From contig JAIVJP010000406.1 of the NCBI GenBank assembly GCA_020199975.1, forward strand, positions 1 through 6,341: a stretch of DNA of 6,341 nt, in the 5' to 3' direction. The translations under genes were made by a program, and so were the position numbers. The notes under the pieces were generated by a model. The model had not been told where the DNA came from and did not search any database. It worked only from the letters and a program-made list of their open reading frames with translations. Positions 5,499 to 6,341 of this stretch are shown piece after piece. How positions within the stretch are numbered: the stretch's first letter is position 1; the number at the start of each line of letters is the position of its first letter. The stretch is from Acidobacteriota bacterium (GTDB lineage: Bacteria; Acidobacteriota; Blastocatellia; Pyrinomonadales; Pyrinomonadaceae).

Positions 5499-6341
5499 CT
5501 AGGACGTCGGAAAGGAGTCTGGAAGAATAGAAATCAAGCGATGCACGCGGCTGCGTTGTCCCTCGTTCATATCCAGGACCGCCAAGACATCCTCGCGTGT
5601 AGGAGTCGGGTCGGTTCGAGAAGACTGACCAATTCTGGTGTCCAACGCGTCGAACACTTCGATGAACCATTGCATGGTCTTACGTGTATACAACCAAGCT
5701 CGTTCCAGGCTCTCTTGTAAGTCGGTCTCGATATGTATGTCCGACTTTCCGTGTACTCGCTTGGACCTGAGATCATACAGTTTCCCGGAGATCTTTTTGA
5801 CTGTCTTCCTTTGTGATTCGTCCCGACAATTGTCGCGACCAGAATTGATAATTGTTTCGTGATGCCTTGCTTAGCCTCACCAACCAAAGCTTCCAGAGCA
5901 GCGATCAACCATAATAGCTCATCCCTTTTCAGGGGCGAAGAATGCCTTCACAAGGTACTTCATCGCGATATCGATAAACACCGATCGTTGGCATACCTTT
6001 CACCCTCGCTATCCGTCACGACTTCGAAGAGGGAGCACTCTTCTAACCTTCGGCGTTCTTGGGAGTAAGCTAATTCCCTCCAAGACCTTATCCTCGGAAA
6101 CTCGTTTGCGGCAGGCTTGAGACTCTTATTACAAGCTCAGCGTACTCGACAAATGCATTCTTCAATTCATCGGGCATGATTTCAAGAATGGGTCGGGCCT
6201 TTCCCGGCTTCGCCGCCTGATGTGCGGAAAAACTCTGCCTTTCCGACCAGCTTCTCCTATCTTGTCGAGGCTACGCCTCTCTCCTCCAAGCGATGCGATC
6301 AATATCGACCAACAACGGTTCATCTTCAAGCGGGCAACGCT
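5499..6341 (-). pseudogene. ApeA-like HEPN-domain protein, multiply frameshifted and truncated by the window edge
   Basis: No single frame is long, but joining minus-strand frames gives a coherent protein of roughly 280 residues. In order: EDEPLLVDIDRIAW (about 6330-6285), KLVGKAEFFRTSGGEAG (about 6253-6203), RPILEIMPDELKNAFVEYAE (about 6198-6136), PAANEFPRIRSWRELAYSQE (about 6115-6055), LFEVVTDSEGERYANDRC (to about 5978), MKYLVKAFFAPEK (5963-5925), DELLWLIAALEALVGEAK (5923-5870), then DESQRKTVKKISGKLYDLRS and onward from 5822 to the TAG at 5501-5499. The LIAALEALVGE helix followed about 45 residues later by LYDLRSKRVHGK is the pattern of ApeA-like HEPN domains. RSKRVH (5768-5751) gives the R-x4-H signature of HEPN ribonucleases. 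Frame changes fall near 6270-6255, 6200, 6120, 5964, 5927 and 5823. ApeA-type proteins are linked to phage defence, but the function here is unknown and the gene looks dead. The C-terminal 107 codons are undamaged. Confidence 0.7.

Noticed and set aside
3412..5908. HEPN and nucleotidyltransferase as a HepT-MntA type toxin-antitoxin pair
   Set aside because: The HEPN sequence is of the larger ApeA-like type rather than short HepT. The two are separated by dihydropyrimidinase, and the NTase already has its own overlapping partner.

Overview
The window reads almost entirely on the minus strand. It holds most of a reductive pyrimidine (uracil/thymine) degradation cluster from a bacterium of moderate GC content. 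In transcription order (right to left) the genes are: a decayed HEPN-type gene entering from the right edge (6341 to 5499), dihydropyrimidinase (5461 to 4150, broken), a small ORF with a nucleotidyltransferase (4165/4132 to 3412), an NCS1 permease (3331 to about 1715), a nitrilase-superfamily beta-ureidopropionase (1845 to 937), and the N-terminal 248 codons of PreA, the dihydropyrimidine dehydrogenase catalytic subunit (745 to the left edge). No signature identifies the taxon. The gene order and the AATCGGCAAT-type intergenic repeats remind me of soil Acidobacteriota, but that is a weak inference.

The metabolic genes form one pathway. The NCS1 permease imports uracil or a related base or hydantoin. 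PreA (with PreT, not in the window) reduces it to the dihydropyrimidine. Dihydropyrimidinase opens the ring to an N-carbamoyl-beta-amino acid. The ureidopropionase releases beta-alanine, CO2 and ammonia. Close spacing and common strand suggest one transcription unit.

The operon has been disturbed by genes with other roles. Between the dihydropyrimidinase and the permease sits a tightly coupled pair, a small charged protein and a minimal nucleotidyltransferase, that resembles a toxin-antitoxin module. Upstream of the dihydropyrimidinase lies a gene for an ApeA-like HEPN protein. It is recognisable only by joining several minus-strand frames, so it is either a pseudogene or poorly sequenced. 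It still carries the LYDLRSKRVHG motif with the HEPN R-x4-H signature.

The dihydropyrimidinase has lost about 70 nt, which removes the HAEN segment with a metal-binding histidine and shifts the frame. A 6-bp perfect hairpin lies exactly at the junction. If real, the operon cannot make this enzyme from this locus. If not, it marks an assembly error. A 191-nt gap between the ureidopropionase and preA holds clustered inverted and direct AATCGGCAAT repeats.

All homology statements come from recognising motifs by eye. No database search was run.
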